The translations under genes were made by a program, and so were the position numbers. The notes under the pieces are model-generated. The model searched no databases. It was not told the DNA's origin and saw only the letters and a list, made by a program, of their open reading frames with translations. Below, piece by piece: positions 12,639 through 24,044 of a stretch of 64,000 nt of DNA (the stretch's first letter is position 1; every line of letters begins with the position of its first letter). Origin of the DNA: Paracamarosporium sp. OC-R06-R3 (Eukaryota; Ascomycota; Dothideomycetes; Pleosporales; Didymosphaeriaceae); NCBI GenBank assembly GCA_019828545.1, contig JACVRA010000175.1:124001-188000 (forward strand), written 5' to 3'.

Positions 12639-13000
12639 ACGTCTTACTCTGGGCGGTGTCGGATTAGCGTGTATTGACTGTTTCGGCGAGTTGCTACCCA
12701 GACGGTATCCTCGGCCTAGTGCGTCGCGGTGGGGCAGGTGTAGCGCGCATAGGCGTTTGAGGTTAGTGGTGGCACAGGGTAGTTGGGAAAATCTTATTAC
12801 AGGGCCGGTTGATGACGTTCGGAGCTCGTTTAGGCCTGGGCGCCTGAGGATGAGCAAAGCATTTGAAAAAAAAAATAAAAGCATGACGGGCGCACGGCGG
12901 TCTTTGGCCGGAAGCGGGCAATCGAGCGAGCAGTCGTCGACGGCGATGGCAGGCAGTCGGGCAGGTGGACTACGTACGGGGGGGCTGCAGGATAGAGTGT

Positions 13001-13060
13001 GCAATACATGGCAATACCTGGCAATACAGGCGATACAGGGCAATACAGGGCGATACAGGG
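13001..13060. repeat. Decamer minisatellite, six units
   Basis: Six head-to-tail 10-bp units of the type GCAATACAGG, with variants at internal positions (for example CGATACAGGG). Copies 3-6 are nearly identical, so recent slippage is likely. The repeat is in the spacer between paralogues B and C and is not inside a gene. Confidence 0.85.
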
Positions 13061-13614
13061 CAGCGGCGCCAAGGCCCCGCGAGTGTATGGAATGACGGGT
13101 GCATGCAGCGTGGCTCGTTTGGTGCAGTGCACAAAACAGGCAATTGTTGGAAGGATTGCGCGGGAGCGAACCGAGGGATTTTCCGCTACCAGCAGCCCCT
13201 GTCGGTGTACGCACGTATACGGCTCAGGTGCCGCAATCGTATATCCGTCTCACGAGGCAATGGTACCGAGGGCAATGCAATTTCTCGTGCTAGCGCCGTC
13301 TCTCGTGTTGAGACACGGGCTAGTGAGGAATGCATGTCACTTGTGCTGGCGCGTGGTTACATTGTGTACAGCTGTGCCACGGGCGCGCGCAATCTAGTGC
13401 GGCGGGCAATAACGGTTACGTTTGCGGCGGGCTATCGGCGAGGGTGTAAGATGATACATCATAGAGTCTTTTCCCGCAAGCGGCTACTGCCCACGGCAGC
13501 GAGCACCCACATTGGCCCGCGGCCTGTAGGCGTCGGGTATTTTGGCTGCGGCGGGATAGTGTACACGGCGGCATAACGAGATATAATGCCAGCCGTCGTA
13601 CATGGAATAAGCAA

Positions 13615-13641
13615 GGGCGCGCCGGAGCCAATGGCGCGCCC
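13615..13641. repeat. Perfect 9-bp inverted repeat containing GGCGCGCC twice
   Basis: GGGCGCGCC at 13615-13623 and its exact complement GGCGCGCCC at 13633-13641 are separated by 9 nt. Each arm contains the palindrome GGCGCGCC. It lies about 300 bp upstream of the paralogue C start. It could be a hairpin or a double site for a dimeric regulator. Confidence 0.6.
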
Positions 13642-13943
13642 GCCGTAGTATAGGCGCGAGTCATCGCTCGTCTCGGATACTTTCTGGTGCGGGCACAAGC
13701 GCCGCTTCACACGCTGCAGATCCGCTTCGGGCCAGAGGGCGACATTGGCAGCAACGAGACAAGACAAAGTTTTTCTGCGCTGACTTTTCGCCCAAAGGGT
13801 TACGCTAGCACAAGTGCCCCCTTTCCCAAGCAATGCCCGCTCCCCTAGTCGACAGCGGCGCTGGCCAAGCTGCATTGCTCCCCCAACAGTCTTGCAACCC
13901 TCTCCCCATCTCCTCCATCCACACCCATGCGCCTGCGCCCGCC

Positions 13944-16303
13944 ATGACCACGAGCCTGAGCTCCCGCAACTCGCCCCAGCACATGGACGACGCGGGCGTC
14001 TCGCGCTGGGACCGCCCACGCTGGATCTCCGTCTTCAGCTCCCACAACCCTACCATCCGCGAGGTCACCGAGTGCCTAGGCCTGGGCCTCTCCGCCAGCA
14101 GCAGCACCACCAACCGCGGCATCCCCAAGTTCGACAACCCAGAGTACCGCAAGCTGTCCGGCGAGGTCACCCGCCTGTCCAAGGAGCTGCCCAAGGAACG
14201 CGACGCCCTGCTCGACTTTGCCGCCGACCCAAACAGCTTGCATCGCGAGCTCGAGGGCTTGCTGCAAACCTTTGGCACCGCCATCTGGGGCCGCAACACC
14301 GACCGCTCCTGCCTGCTCACCCCGGACCCCTCCAAGAAGACGTATCCCAGGCATCTCTTCGTCGAGGACCCCGACGATAAAGAAATGTGAGATGCATCAC
14401 CACTACTGAGTAGTACAGTGCCCACGTGACTTGTTTTCTGACTACTCGCAGCCTCAAGGTCCACCTGCATCGATGGATTATTATCAAAGCCTGTTACTAT
14501 ATCAGGAATATGAAACTAAAGCGCCCGTCTAGCGCCAATGACTATGACACACTTGCCGACATCGAGGCCGATGGCGACCCCATGAGCCCGTCCAAGGCCC
14601 AGCTGGTAACCACCAACCCTTCTAGATTGATGTTGCAAAGCATTCTGATTCCAGAGCAGTCGCCCAATGATACCCCGCACTCGCTTACGCCGTCGACAGA
14701 TGGCCCTACGACTGCAGGTGCCGAGTTTGCTGTGAAGCCCATCAATGGCAAGAAGCGCAAGAGCTCGGCTTATGCATCGCTGTCAGACGGAGACGAGACC
14801 GAGTCTACGCCTGCTGCTAAGCGTTATCAGAGCCACACGATGCCCATCTCAAGGGACAGCCCGCGAAAGTCCATCATTTCCTTCGTTGCTGATGGCCCTA
14901 TTTCTGAAAACGTACCCCCTGTGCCAAGCCTCCCTCACAGCCACTCTAACGGTTCGCAACCAGCAACTAATGGCGCCTCAACATCCGACTCCACTAGACC
15001 CCAGCTGACCACGTTGTCGAGTAATGACCTGAATGGTGCAGCAAGGACGCCCAATCCTACGCCGCCAGCAAACGGCTTCACGGCAGTTAACACCGCTGGC
15101 AGCTTCGCGACCGTCAACGCGTCGTCGCCTCCGGTCAAACTATCTCCATCTCAAAAACCAGTTGCCCCTGCACCACCTGCGAATGGGCGCAACTACTCCA
15201 GTCCCTACGATTCCAGCCCATTTCACGGAACCCCGGGCGCGCAGAAAGCATCAACCCCACCAAAGGCGCCGCCGCTCGTGACTGCTTCGACATCAGCTCC
15301 CGGGTTCCAGGCCATCAATTCGCCCGTCATCGCCAATGGGGTCAGTGCTCGGAACTCGCCTATCGTACAACATCTGCCGCCACCTCAGGTATCTTCGCAA
15401 CATACTACTGTTCAGGCGCAACCTCAACAACCAACAAGCAGATCGAACACACCGATCATGCACCATCATCATCGCTCGGCTCTGACTCAGCAGCGATCCA
15501 GCAGGTCCAGTACTCCAATCGCACCATCAGTAACATCTCAACCAATGCAACAAGCTTCATCAGCTCCTATCGCCTCATCTAACCAGTCGCCGCGTCCAAG
15601 CGGCGTGCCCTTGGTTCAGGCTGCTGCTGCACCGACACCGGCAGCGCAGCCCCAACCAGCGGCCGCTCCTCGCATTCATCATGTTGTCAACGTCCCGCCA
15701 GTGCCTCCTGCTCCCGCTGCCTACAACACTCCTCAACCCCCGCCGATACTAAGAAGCCATCCTCATGAAGCTGCTACGGCCCCCGCCCAAGCACCTGCCG
15801 AGTTCGATATCGGCCTCCTCCAATGCGAAGTGCTTGGCTCGCTAGTGCAGTATCTGTTCCCTAGAGTAACGTCTCCGCCGGATGAGAATGTACTCCTTCA
15901 CAAGATGGAATCTTTGTGGCACCTTGGCGCCCCACATTACCGCAAAGAAATTGGCCATTCTTACGATCTCCAGTCTAGAATACTCTTGACGTGGATAACA
16001 GAGCGCCGCAAAATAGCGCAATTGCGCCATACATTTGCCTACTCGCCGGCTGTGCCAGCTACGGAGATGATAGAACGACTGCTGGCTCTAAACGACCTGA
16101 GGATGATGCGCCTCAAATGGAAGAACATGAGCAGCGCCGTTGGACTGAGCACAGAGGACCTGCTTTGTCGCACATTTACGATTATGACCAACACGGCAGG
16201 GACCGAACATCTGTTCAAGGATGGCTTGGATAGATTGAATGAGGGGATATTCGAGTTTTTGCGGACTGAAGACATGCGCATCCTCATGCACAGCAAGCGG
16301 TAG
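13944..16303 (+). CDS. Paralogue C of an undescribed three-gene tandem family, 764 aa
   Basis: Two exons: 13944-14386 and 14452-16303, with a 65-nt GTGAGA...GCAG intron. The first intron sits at the same place and phase (2) as in A and B, at I148. Domain N (about 25-175) has TAIWG (I114), a YPRHLF stretch and the KA pair (160-161). A very long disordered linker (about 175-595) is rich in Ser, Pro, Ala, Gln and Asn, with a basic KKRK patch that could be a nuclear signal. The C-terminal helical region (599-764) has ESLW and LLTWITERR motifs shared with A and B. B's second intron and A's later introns are absent. The in-frame ATG at 13833 is an alternative start. Function unknown; a nuclear scaffold or regulator is a guess from composition only. 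Confidence 0.75.
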
Positions 16304-17347
16304 ATTTGCATCACACCGACCAGTCCTGGCAACCCGATTCCCCAGACAGTTTACGTTTCAACGGAAGAACCCAGCGTTCCTACTGGGTAGGAAGTTATTC
16401 GCGCATTCCGCATAATCCGCCTCCTTGCTTGCTCAGCATTTCTCACGGCGATCCCGATTCTGGGGACGATTCCACTTCCTAAAGCTGGTCTTTCTCGTTG
16501 ACTCAAAAAGTTTTAATACTGGGTTGGTGTTCTGATATTTCCCTGGGACTTTGCTTCCGAACGTCATCGAACGTTTTTTCACACGTACGGCATTTTCCTT
16601 TGTGTTATTGTTTTTGGGAACTGGATCCTCATTCCTAGCTTAGCGCGGCGTTCATGGTATTCCCTCGCTTGGGGCGGTTTTCGGATCCTTGGACTTGGCG
16701 TGTTTTTGTATACCTAATACCTGTCGGACTTGTGCTCTGGCCTTAGAATGGTTTGCTCAGGCTAGGAAATTGGGATAGTGGAGAGGAGGGCGATGGCTTA
16801 ATGAGTCGAGCGCAATGCATTCATAGAAGCTACTTTCCGTCGTGCCCCGTCATCTGTGGATGATCACAAAACGTATTTCCAGCTGCTCATGCCAACCAAC
16901 CGCTAGTTTCGGACATTGGTACTGAGCTTGTTGTCTCCGGTAGACGTGCGAAGCTGTGGCTCTGCATCACGTGCGGGGTGCAGCGGGTACGGACTCTCCG
17001 GCGGTAGCGCATCAGCGCTCTACGGGGACCAGGCCAGCCACCTACAGGCTCTCCACACCTACAAAGACTACACTTAATCAATTAATCGCCTTCTGGCCCC
17101 CATACGGCCCCGCACGCGCTCTTACCTCGACGAATGATGCTCGCTCGATGCGGCTGGCTGCCGCCCTGCGTCTTGTGTCACGCTGCAGCTGAGGGAAGGC
17201 TGCAGCCGTAGCCTCGCAGGGTAGACAGCCTCGCGCCCACACCAACATGCCGTTTGCGCAGCTTCAGCCTGATACCTTCACCGGTGCGGGTGGCTGCTTC
17301 TTTATACGCGGCGCACACCCGCCGTCCCTGCTGCGCCGTGCCACGCC
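16304..17347. other. Intergenic, no gene seen
   Basis: About 1.04 kb between paralogue C and the membrane protein gene. It contains T-rich 3'-flank-type sequence to about 16700 and GC-rich promoter-type sequence after 16900. No supported frame, RNA gene or repeat. Confidence 0.55.
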
Positions 17348-18911
17348 ATGGTGCTGAGATTGTTTGTTCCGCCTGGTGAGTCTCGAATTGCACTGCGGGC
17401 GGTGAGGGAGAGCCCACACTGACAAGCTCGCAGGTGAGGGCCAGCATCATATCGTCCCCAAGAGACCGGATCCTTTGGGCGCGAACGCGACGATCCAGTA
17501 CGCCGCCATCTCATCGACCGCTGCCGCGGCGGGATACACGTTTTTTGCTGCGCGGTACAAGCGACGAGTTAGGCCGAACGCGAAGGTCTCGAGCACAGCG
17601 CTGTTTATTAGGACCTCCGGGCGGTTAGGTGCTTGGGCGATAGCTCTCGGTGCTGCTGCCAATGCGTATTACCACAAGAGCTTTACGACTATTGTGGTCT
17701 CGCAGGTCGTGAACGATCCCACACCGCCTAAGCTATACGAGAAGACAGAGAAATACACGGTGGAGGATGGCTGGCTGGCTGGTGCAGCAGTGGGCTTCGT
17801 CGCCTTTCTGCCTACATTATTTATGAGGAAACCTAGCGTATCGTGGTGGACGCGCATGGTGGGCATGACCAACATCGGCGCAGGCACTGGTGTTCTTGCA
17901 TCGCACGCATACTTCCAGTATACCGGAGAGCGCCAAAAGGCAATGGTAGAGTTGGAGCGGCAGCGACGAAGACGCATGCTCGAGTTCCATCACATTTTCT
18001 GGGATAAGATGCTGATGCAGCAATTCGATCCCCTCATACAGGGCTACATACGACACAACGGCGTCTTCCGCGCGTACAATCTCCCTACTGAAGTCTACGA
18101 TGCACCGGAGAAATTCGGCATCCTCTCAGCTCCAGCATCAGACACCACCGCTGCGACGGACGCAACCGCAGCCGAGAACGCCACATATTATATTGTGGGC
18201 TCAGACTGGACCCAGCACCTGAAAGGACTGGATCCAGACTCAATAAGAGACGAGATCGAGGGCTGCGAGCGTGAAAAGCAAGCCCTGCTCAAAGAAGCAG
18301 AGTACATGGCGTACCAGCTCTCGCAGAAGCAATACGACTTTGTGCACTCGTCGCACCCCAACGAAGACGACAAGCAGATGCGCATCCGCGAACTCCAACT
18401 CATGGCCATCGCATACAACCGGCTCCGCGCCAACGCCGACGAAGCAGACCGCCGCATCTTCGCCGGTAATCACTGGCTCCGCCAAAAGGCCGCCATGGAC
18501 TCCAATTCCCCGCGCGCAACATGGCTCGCCGCTCACCCCGCTATATCCGACCCCGACGCCCACGATCCCAGTCTCAGCATCGCAGAGTTCAAGAAGTTCG
18601 AGGAGCAGTTCAAGAACGAGGTTACGGTGTTTGAGTCGCGGGTGCGCAGCCAGGCGGAGGAGGACGTGCTGAAGAGGGATAAGTGGAGGAGGGATCTGGA
18701 GGATGCGAGGACGATGCTGAGGGCTGTCGATCGGATGAGCTGGGAGTTTGAAAAGAGGGTGCCGCGGGGGGAGAGCGAGGACGCGGTCGAGAGTAAGGTC
18801 GAGGTTGAGGTCAAGGTTAGCGAGGATAAGCCTGTTGAGAGCCCTGTCGAGAAGGAGGAGAAGCCGAAGGTGGATGAGCCGCCCGAGGGGTGGAGCAGGG
18901 AGAAGCCGTAG
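17348..18911 (+). CDS. Predicted multi-pass membrane protein with coiled coil, 501 aa
   Basis: Two exons: a 28-nt first exon, 17348-17375 (ATG in CCATGG context), and 17434-18911, with a 58-nt intron in phase 1. The body has no ATG near its beginning, which is why the short first exon is needed. Hydrophobic segments near residues 33-52, 73-90, 125-145 and 152-170 suggest four membrane helices. Residues about 175-200 are Arg rich, and 270-440 are charged and heptad-like (coiled coil). The tail is Glu/Lys/Val/Pro low complexity. The pattern resembles uncharacterised ascomycete proteins of mitochondrial or other organelle membranes, but I do not recognise a named family. Organelle location is inferred only. 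Confidence 0.7.
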
Positions 18912-19129
18912 GACTGGGAATATATACGTGGTTTTTGTTTTATTTTATCTTGGTTGGGTTTCGCTTGATACACAGGCGGGCGTTTTGGCTTGGGCGAGCG
19001 TAGACTCTCCTGTTGGCTTTCGATCCTCTCTCGGTATCGGTATCGGTATTCGCAGACGTCTGAGGATATATATACATACAAGGCATTGCTCTCCTCCGTG
19101 GTATTTGTCAAGCACATACGGTGTTATAT

Positions 19130-19155
19130 AATGGAATGGAACGGAATGGAATGGA
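19130..19155. repeat. GGAAT/ATGGA pentamer repeat
   Basis: A run of ATGGA/ACGGA-type pentamers just downstream of the membrane protein gene. It starts a series of slippage-type repeats that continues to 19617. Confidence 0.7.
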
Positions 19156-19287
19156 TACATCTCCTGCTTTGGCTTCGGAAATTGAAGTGTAGATTACGTT
19201 TTTCGTGGGCATGGCAAGTCGGTTTTAGCTTGCCTTGCCTTGCCATGTCATGTCGTGGAATCGAATCGAATTGAATTGAATTTCAGC

Positions 19288-19605
19288 GTCAAAGGCTGCG
19301 TGGCAGTGAGTATTGTGCTGTAGAGTGTAGAGTGGATAGCTTGTGTGGCATGCAATGCAATTCTCATCGTCCTAGCAATTCTATTGTACCTTGCTATCTG
19401 GAGTGTTGTTTTTGACGAAAATTTGGCATACGCCTTGGTATAAAAATTGTACCTTGCTATATCATGTCATGTCATATCATGTCATATCATGTCATATCAT
19501 GTCGTGTCATGGAATTGGTCTGTGTCAAAGGCTGCGTGGCACCGAGTATTTTGTTATAGTCTGGATAGCTTTGATGGCAGGTAATGCAATGCAATGCAGG
19601 CAGGT
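19288..19605. repeat. Diverged direct duplication of about 75 bp
   Basis: An 18-bp word starting GTCAAAGGCT occurs identically at 19288-19305 and 19524-19541, 236 bp apart. Similarity continues after each copy: GAGTATT, then TGGATAGCTT, then a (TGCAA)n tract in the same order. This indicates a local segmental duplication followed by drift. Confidence 0.7.
19461..19512. repeat. ATCATGTC tandem repeat
   Basis: About five units of ATCATGTC with a T/C-variable spacing word, ending in GTCGTGTCATGG. It lies between the two copies of the 18-bp duplicated word. Confidence 0.8.
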
Positions 19606-19617
19606 AGGTAGGTAGGT
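19581..19617. repeat. ATGCA then GGTA tandem repeats
   Basis: Three ATGCA units run directly into four GGTA/GGCA units. This is the last of the simple-repeat blocks in the region. Confidence 0.8.
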
Positions 19618-21912
19618 TTTACAGTAAGTACAGTTTGCAGCCTTGTTTCTCGCGTGGTGATCTTGCTGGCTTCAAGCTTTGGCTTTGCTTGAGGGACTTA
19701 TTGCTTTGTGGGGGTTGTGGGTTTTAGTGTGCCTGGTAGAGGGCTTGGGAGGGGGCTGGGAGGGTTTGTTGGTCGGGGATCTGGAGAGTGGTTTAGGTGT
19801 AGAGGTATGCATAGTATGGAGGGTGGAGGCGTGAGTAGAGTAGGGGTTTGGTGGGGTGGAGAGTGCTTGTCGCTGTTACTGCACTGTTTAGTGAGGTGTC
19901 TGGAGTGTTGGGCTGTGGGGTGTGTGGTGCTTGTTCTTCTTCTTCTGAGGATGGTTACTCGTGTTAGCGTTTGGGTCAAGGATGAAATTTACGGGTTGGA
20001 ATGGATGCGATGGCTGTTGATTGTTGCTGGGGTGGTTGAGGTTGGATGTATTTCCACTACTAGCCTGGTCGTCCTACGTCGTCGACTACAACAGATAGTT
20101 CTTCATTTTCTTGGATATTCATGCTTCGCGGAATCAGGAGAACCAACTCGGTTGTGTAGCATTCGAAATGCTATTTACAACATCATAGTCAGTCTCACTA
20201 TCGCCCATAAATCTAATTTTACTGCTTTATAAAAATTCGGCGTAGGCCTGAGTACAAAAATCAGTAAAATCAAAACACGTGTTTCCTCTGGGAATTGGTA
20301 CAAAAGAGTCGCGATAGGAAGACTAGAATCGCCATGTATAAGTGAAAGTCTAGCCCTATCTTGCGTCTCGGCTGGGTCTTTCATCGTATATTGCCTACGC
20401 CTACATATGGCCATATTACCACTTTCGTTGCGCTTGGACCGGCATTTCTTCGCAATCTTACGAAGATCCAGAGATGCAATAGCGCCTGGAACTTCGGTTT
20501 AATAGCATCCATCTCTAATTTCAACCATATACGCAGCCCTCAGTCTGCGACCATGCCCAGGATCAGAAGTAGAAGACATTGAAGGCCGCTTCCCGATACA
20601 ATCGTTGGCAGAGCTGGAACCTAACTCTAGACGGGCAATAGCCTGATAAAGTCCATTACTGTCGGAAGTAGTTACCGTTTACATTTTGTCTAGGATACGA
20701 GATTGATCCTCTCGCTCGTGGTGAAGTTTAGGCTGAAGGCAATTTTCCGGTTAATGCTGAGTGTAGAGTGCGGAACACCTTAGTAGCGGGATGTGTGGTC
20801 TAGGCGAGCAATGGCAGTGTGGTGGACGGGGACAAATTCAAGGGCTCAGGGCTTGGTTGTTGGTTTTACATAATGCCCGCCAGATGATCAGCTCGAACGT
20901 GTGTTTCTATATTGACACTTCCCTTGCGAAGAAATTGCTGTGCTAATTCGGGAAGAGAGTTTAGTAGAGGGTCAGGCGTTAGAATAGAAACATCGAGTTG
21001 GTGTTGCAGACACGATCGATATTGGTCGTTGCCACAGCTCGCTCGTGTAGGGCCCGGAGGTCTTCGCAGTCTATTGAAATAATCCTAACACACACACATC
21101 TCTCTTTCCTCCGCTTGTATAATGCAATCCAACACCACCTTTTTAATCTGGTTAGTGGCGGATGAGACAGTGTACGAAGAAAATTCGTTCCAATTCGGCA
21201 ACGAGTCTGCGTGGACTGTGTAGTTAGCACCATCATAATTATGACATCTTACGGGAAGAATCATTTAGGAGGTACTCTCAATAGCGTAACAAGAATGCGA
21301 GTATTTCCAGGATGCCACCAAGGGGAGGGGTTGGGTTATTCTACCCCCTAGTATGTGCACTTTGTTCATAGAACTACTTAACTACCGAAGCAAGGATGAA
21401 CGTTAGCTGGCAGATGGAATGGAAACCTTGGGTACCCTACTAGTATGCGCTTCTTGCTTTGTGATAAATATTAGACTAAGCACTGTGAGTGACTTGTCAA
21501 ATATTGCGCAAGTCACGTTCGCGGATGTTACTGAAGGATTAAAATGAATATGCGCGCGATTGCCGAGCAGATAACAATTTTCAATATCGCTCCAGGTAGA
21601 AGCTGCGTAACTACTGTAAAACATATGTGGGCCAGTTTATAGCAATGAATTTCAAAGCAACGAAAGGCTTTGTAGTTTTAGGCCAATGTGACGAAGAAAA
21701 ATCTGATACTTGCATTGTTCTTGTCATGTACCAAACGCTGCCCGCCCGCTGCCAATGCGAACGCCAAAACTCCACTATGCTGGTATAACGGACAGACTCA
21801 AAGTCTCGCCCTCTTGAGGGGCCCTTAAAATCCCTCCACTCTTACGCCGTACCCAAATGTTGTAGCATCCCTACTGATCCGAGTTTACCGTTTGCTGGCC
21901 CCATTAGCACCC

Positions 21913-22632
21913 TTAGCGTTGCAGAGTCATTGATCTACTTACCACAAGCCAATCCATGCCTTCGTCAACACCTCGGCCATCAACAGCAGAGCATGCAACT
22001 ATACTCCAGTTCCGATCTTTCAGCTCTCCTAACCGCAGTGCCTCGCTTATCTCGCCTGCGCCTTTCGCGCCTGGCTGATCCTGCTTGTTTGCAAATACCA
22101 ACAGAGCGGCATCCCTCAACTCTTCCTCGTTCAGCATTGCGGAAAGTTCTTCGGAAGCGGTCGCAAGACGGTCGATATCGGTTGAGTCTATGACGAAAAT
22201 GACGGCGGCGGTGTTGGCGTAGTAGCACCGCCAATACGGTCGAATTGAGGTTTGGCCTCCAAGATCCTGGACCAGATGAGCAAGGGTAATTCTACAAGAT
22301 AAGTTCGGAGCTTGCAGCATACCCAAACATTGAAGTTGAGATTCTTGTATGTGACAGACTCCACGTTGAAGCCTATTGTAGGTATCGTGGTAACGACCTC
22401 TCCAATCTGAACAACAAATTAGTGTCCCAAGCTCTCGCTGTATCCATAGATTATCCCCCACCTTTAATCTGTACAGCAGTGTCGTCTTTCCTGCATTGTC
22501 CTATTCACATTTGTAATCAGCACCTACGCCACTCGCCGTGGAGTAGGATGCGCATACCAGCCCCAAAATCAATATCCTGATCTCCTTTTTTGACCAAATA
22601 AGAGCGCTGAACTTGGAAATGTATCCACCCAT
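21913..22632 (-). CDS. ARL1: ARL1, ARF-like small GTPase of the Golgi, 183 aa
   Basis: Four exons: 22632-22558, 22500-22462, 22406-22323 and 22266-21913, with introns of 57, 55 and 56 nt. The product begins MGG, giving Gly2 for N-myristoylation. It has the P-loop GLDNAGKT (24-31), the switch I TIPTIGFN stretch, switch II WDLGGQ (66-71) and NKQD (126-129). The long run [11 protein letters not shown] after switch II marks ARL1 rather than ARF. ARL1 recruits GRIP-domain golgins to the trans-Golgi. Length matches the family (about 181-183). A GTAAGT donor just after the WLV near the C-terminus could splice to a 3' exon; one acceptor would give an immediate stop (174 aa), so the last ten residues are uncertain. 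The ATG at 22632 is the only one that restores the myristoylation motif. Confidence 0.93.
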
Positions 22633-24044
22633 CTTGCCCTTTGATTATGTGTACTCTTCGTCCCTGGTGCTGGTCGCTCGGCGCTCGTAAAGTTGGTGTG
22701 CAGGAGACAGCAAGGGTATCGTGAGCCAAAAGTGCGCGGAACGTTTATCGCCCTCCTTCGGTGTCAGAGGGCTATAAGGGAGAACAGGAGGCAGTTGAGT
22801 GTCGCGTGCGCAGAGTTAGAGTGAATGCTGCGTGTCTACAAGTTGGCGTCAAACCAGCCAAACACCGAGGGCATCGGAGCGAGGTTTCTCCGACGCCGAT
22901 ACCAATGTCCTTAACCACGGGACGGACTCGTGGGACTGTTACAGCCGACCCATCTGCCAAAAGTTCTATTTCTGTACACAGGAAATGGTTTTTTTACCTC
23001 GAAATCTATCGATCGCTGGAGTCATGATCATGTTCTGATTATTAGCTGCGTCTCATATACTTGCTATCATAAAGTGGAAGGAGACACAAGTGAAAGTGGA
23101 ATTTGTCATGAGCCCACTGTTTACTCAAATCGTCCCTTGTACCTTCTTGTTGTCGATGGGGTCTCTGATATAAATTACTCTGTCTTTTATGTGTGGCTTG
23201 ATCGCACGCCTATGAATATCTCGTTCTTGCTAATATTTCTACTTCTTCTCTCCTTCCCTTGATCCGTTCTATTCTGCTTTCCACGTATTCTGCTGTTTTT
23301 TTTTTCATAACGTATCTGCCCTAGCAGTAGTGGTGACTATTTTGCTCGCCCCAAGCATCAAGGTTGCTGTTGACATGTACCTAACTCGAACATACTAGGA
23401 GCACCAATATCGATAGGCGCGGAATATTAGGGAAGTTCTCCCTTGATGATGTTACGGAACAGATAGCCGAACATCAAAACCATGGTCCATGACCACAATG
23501 TACCGGCCTTCGACTACCAATATAGCAGGGCGCGGAATATCAAAGATGCTTTATTGCGACTTTGCGGTAGGTCCTTGGAGTAACGTTGACTAGGCATAAC
23601 TGACTTTGAATTGCCTAGCATGGGTTAGCACATTCTACTCGGAGTCAAAACACAGTTTTTTATTGTAAGTACTTGGGGAGGGTTTGACCCAAAGGTTTCT
23701 CAAGGCCGGTTCCACAGAATTACTATCTGTAGTAGGGGTTGTTTCCTTGATCTTAATGGTTGTCATGGTATCGGATTCGTGGTAGCGAAATGGCTTTTTT
23801 TCATCTCAACAGGCAGCGTCACCATCTAATTTTATTTAATCGGGCTGCAGTCCGATTCTGCAAGCATTCTCCCAACCCATCTTCGCACTACTCGCATGTT
23901 CGAAGACTACTTTCTCAAGCTCACTTTTCAAGCACATCCAAGCTTGATACTATTACCACTACGTTTCATACCAGCAGCACTATTACCGCTACCACTACCA
24001 CTACTACCACTACTACTTACAAAACCAACTCCAAAACCATCGAA
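22633..24044. other. Intergenic, no gene seen
   Basis: About 1.4 kb between the divergent ARL1 gene and the gene starting at 24045. No supported gene or RNA. The last 250 bp stay open in frame with the downstream gene and hold a CTACCA-type microsatellite. Confidence 0.5.
23981..24018. repeat. ACT/ACC triplet microsatellite
   Basis: A run of CTACCA and CTACTA units just upstream of the preferred start of the gene at 24045. In the downstream gene's frame it would encode a poly-Thr tract if translation began upstream. Confidence 0.7.

Larger units (their letters stand above)
12639..13943. other. Intergenic between paralogues B and C, GC-rich with repeats
   Basis: About 1.3 kb. It holds a decamer tandem repeat (13001-13060) and a perfect inverted repeat (13615-13641). 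Long frames here run in several phases on both strands because the DNA is GC-rich; none shows consistent protein character. An in-frame ATG at 13833 would extend paralogue C by 37 residues. Confidence 0.55.
18912..21912. other. Gene-poor region, 3 kb, simple repeats
   Basis: No frame here is convincing. The longest (about 19708-20232) is Gly/Val/Leu/Arg low complexity from G/T-rich DNA. The first 700 bp are packed with short tandem words and a diverged duplication, listed separately. The remainder is mixed-composition sequence with no RNA gene or transposon signature that I can see. Confidence 0.55.

Noticed and set aside
12303..13214. 303-codon minus-strand frame over the 3' end of paralogue B
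   Set aside because: It lies antisense to a supported exon and GC-rich spacer; composition is Arg/Pro/His/Ser biased as expected from the shadow frame.
13805..14470. Long minus-strand frames opposite paralogue C
   Set aside because: They are mirror frames of GC-rich coding sequence with no start or splice support.
19708..20232. 174-codon plus-strand frame
   Set aside because: G/T-rich low-complexity DNA; repetitive Gly/Val/Leu/Cys composition and no family resemblance.
23790..24044. Upstream start with presequence-like segment for the 24045 gene
   Set aside because: The extension includes a microsatellite-coded poly-Thr tract; kept only as an alternative.
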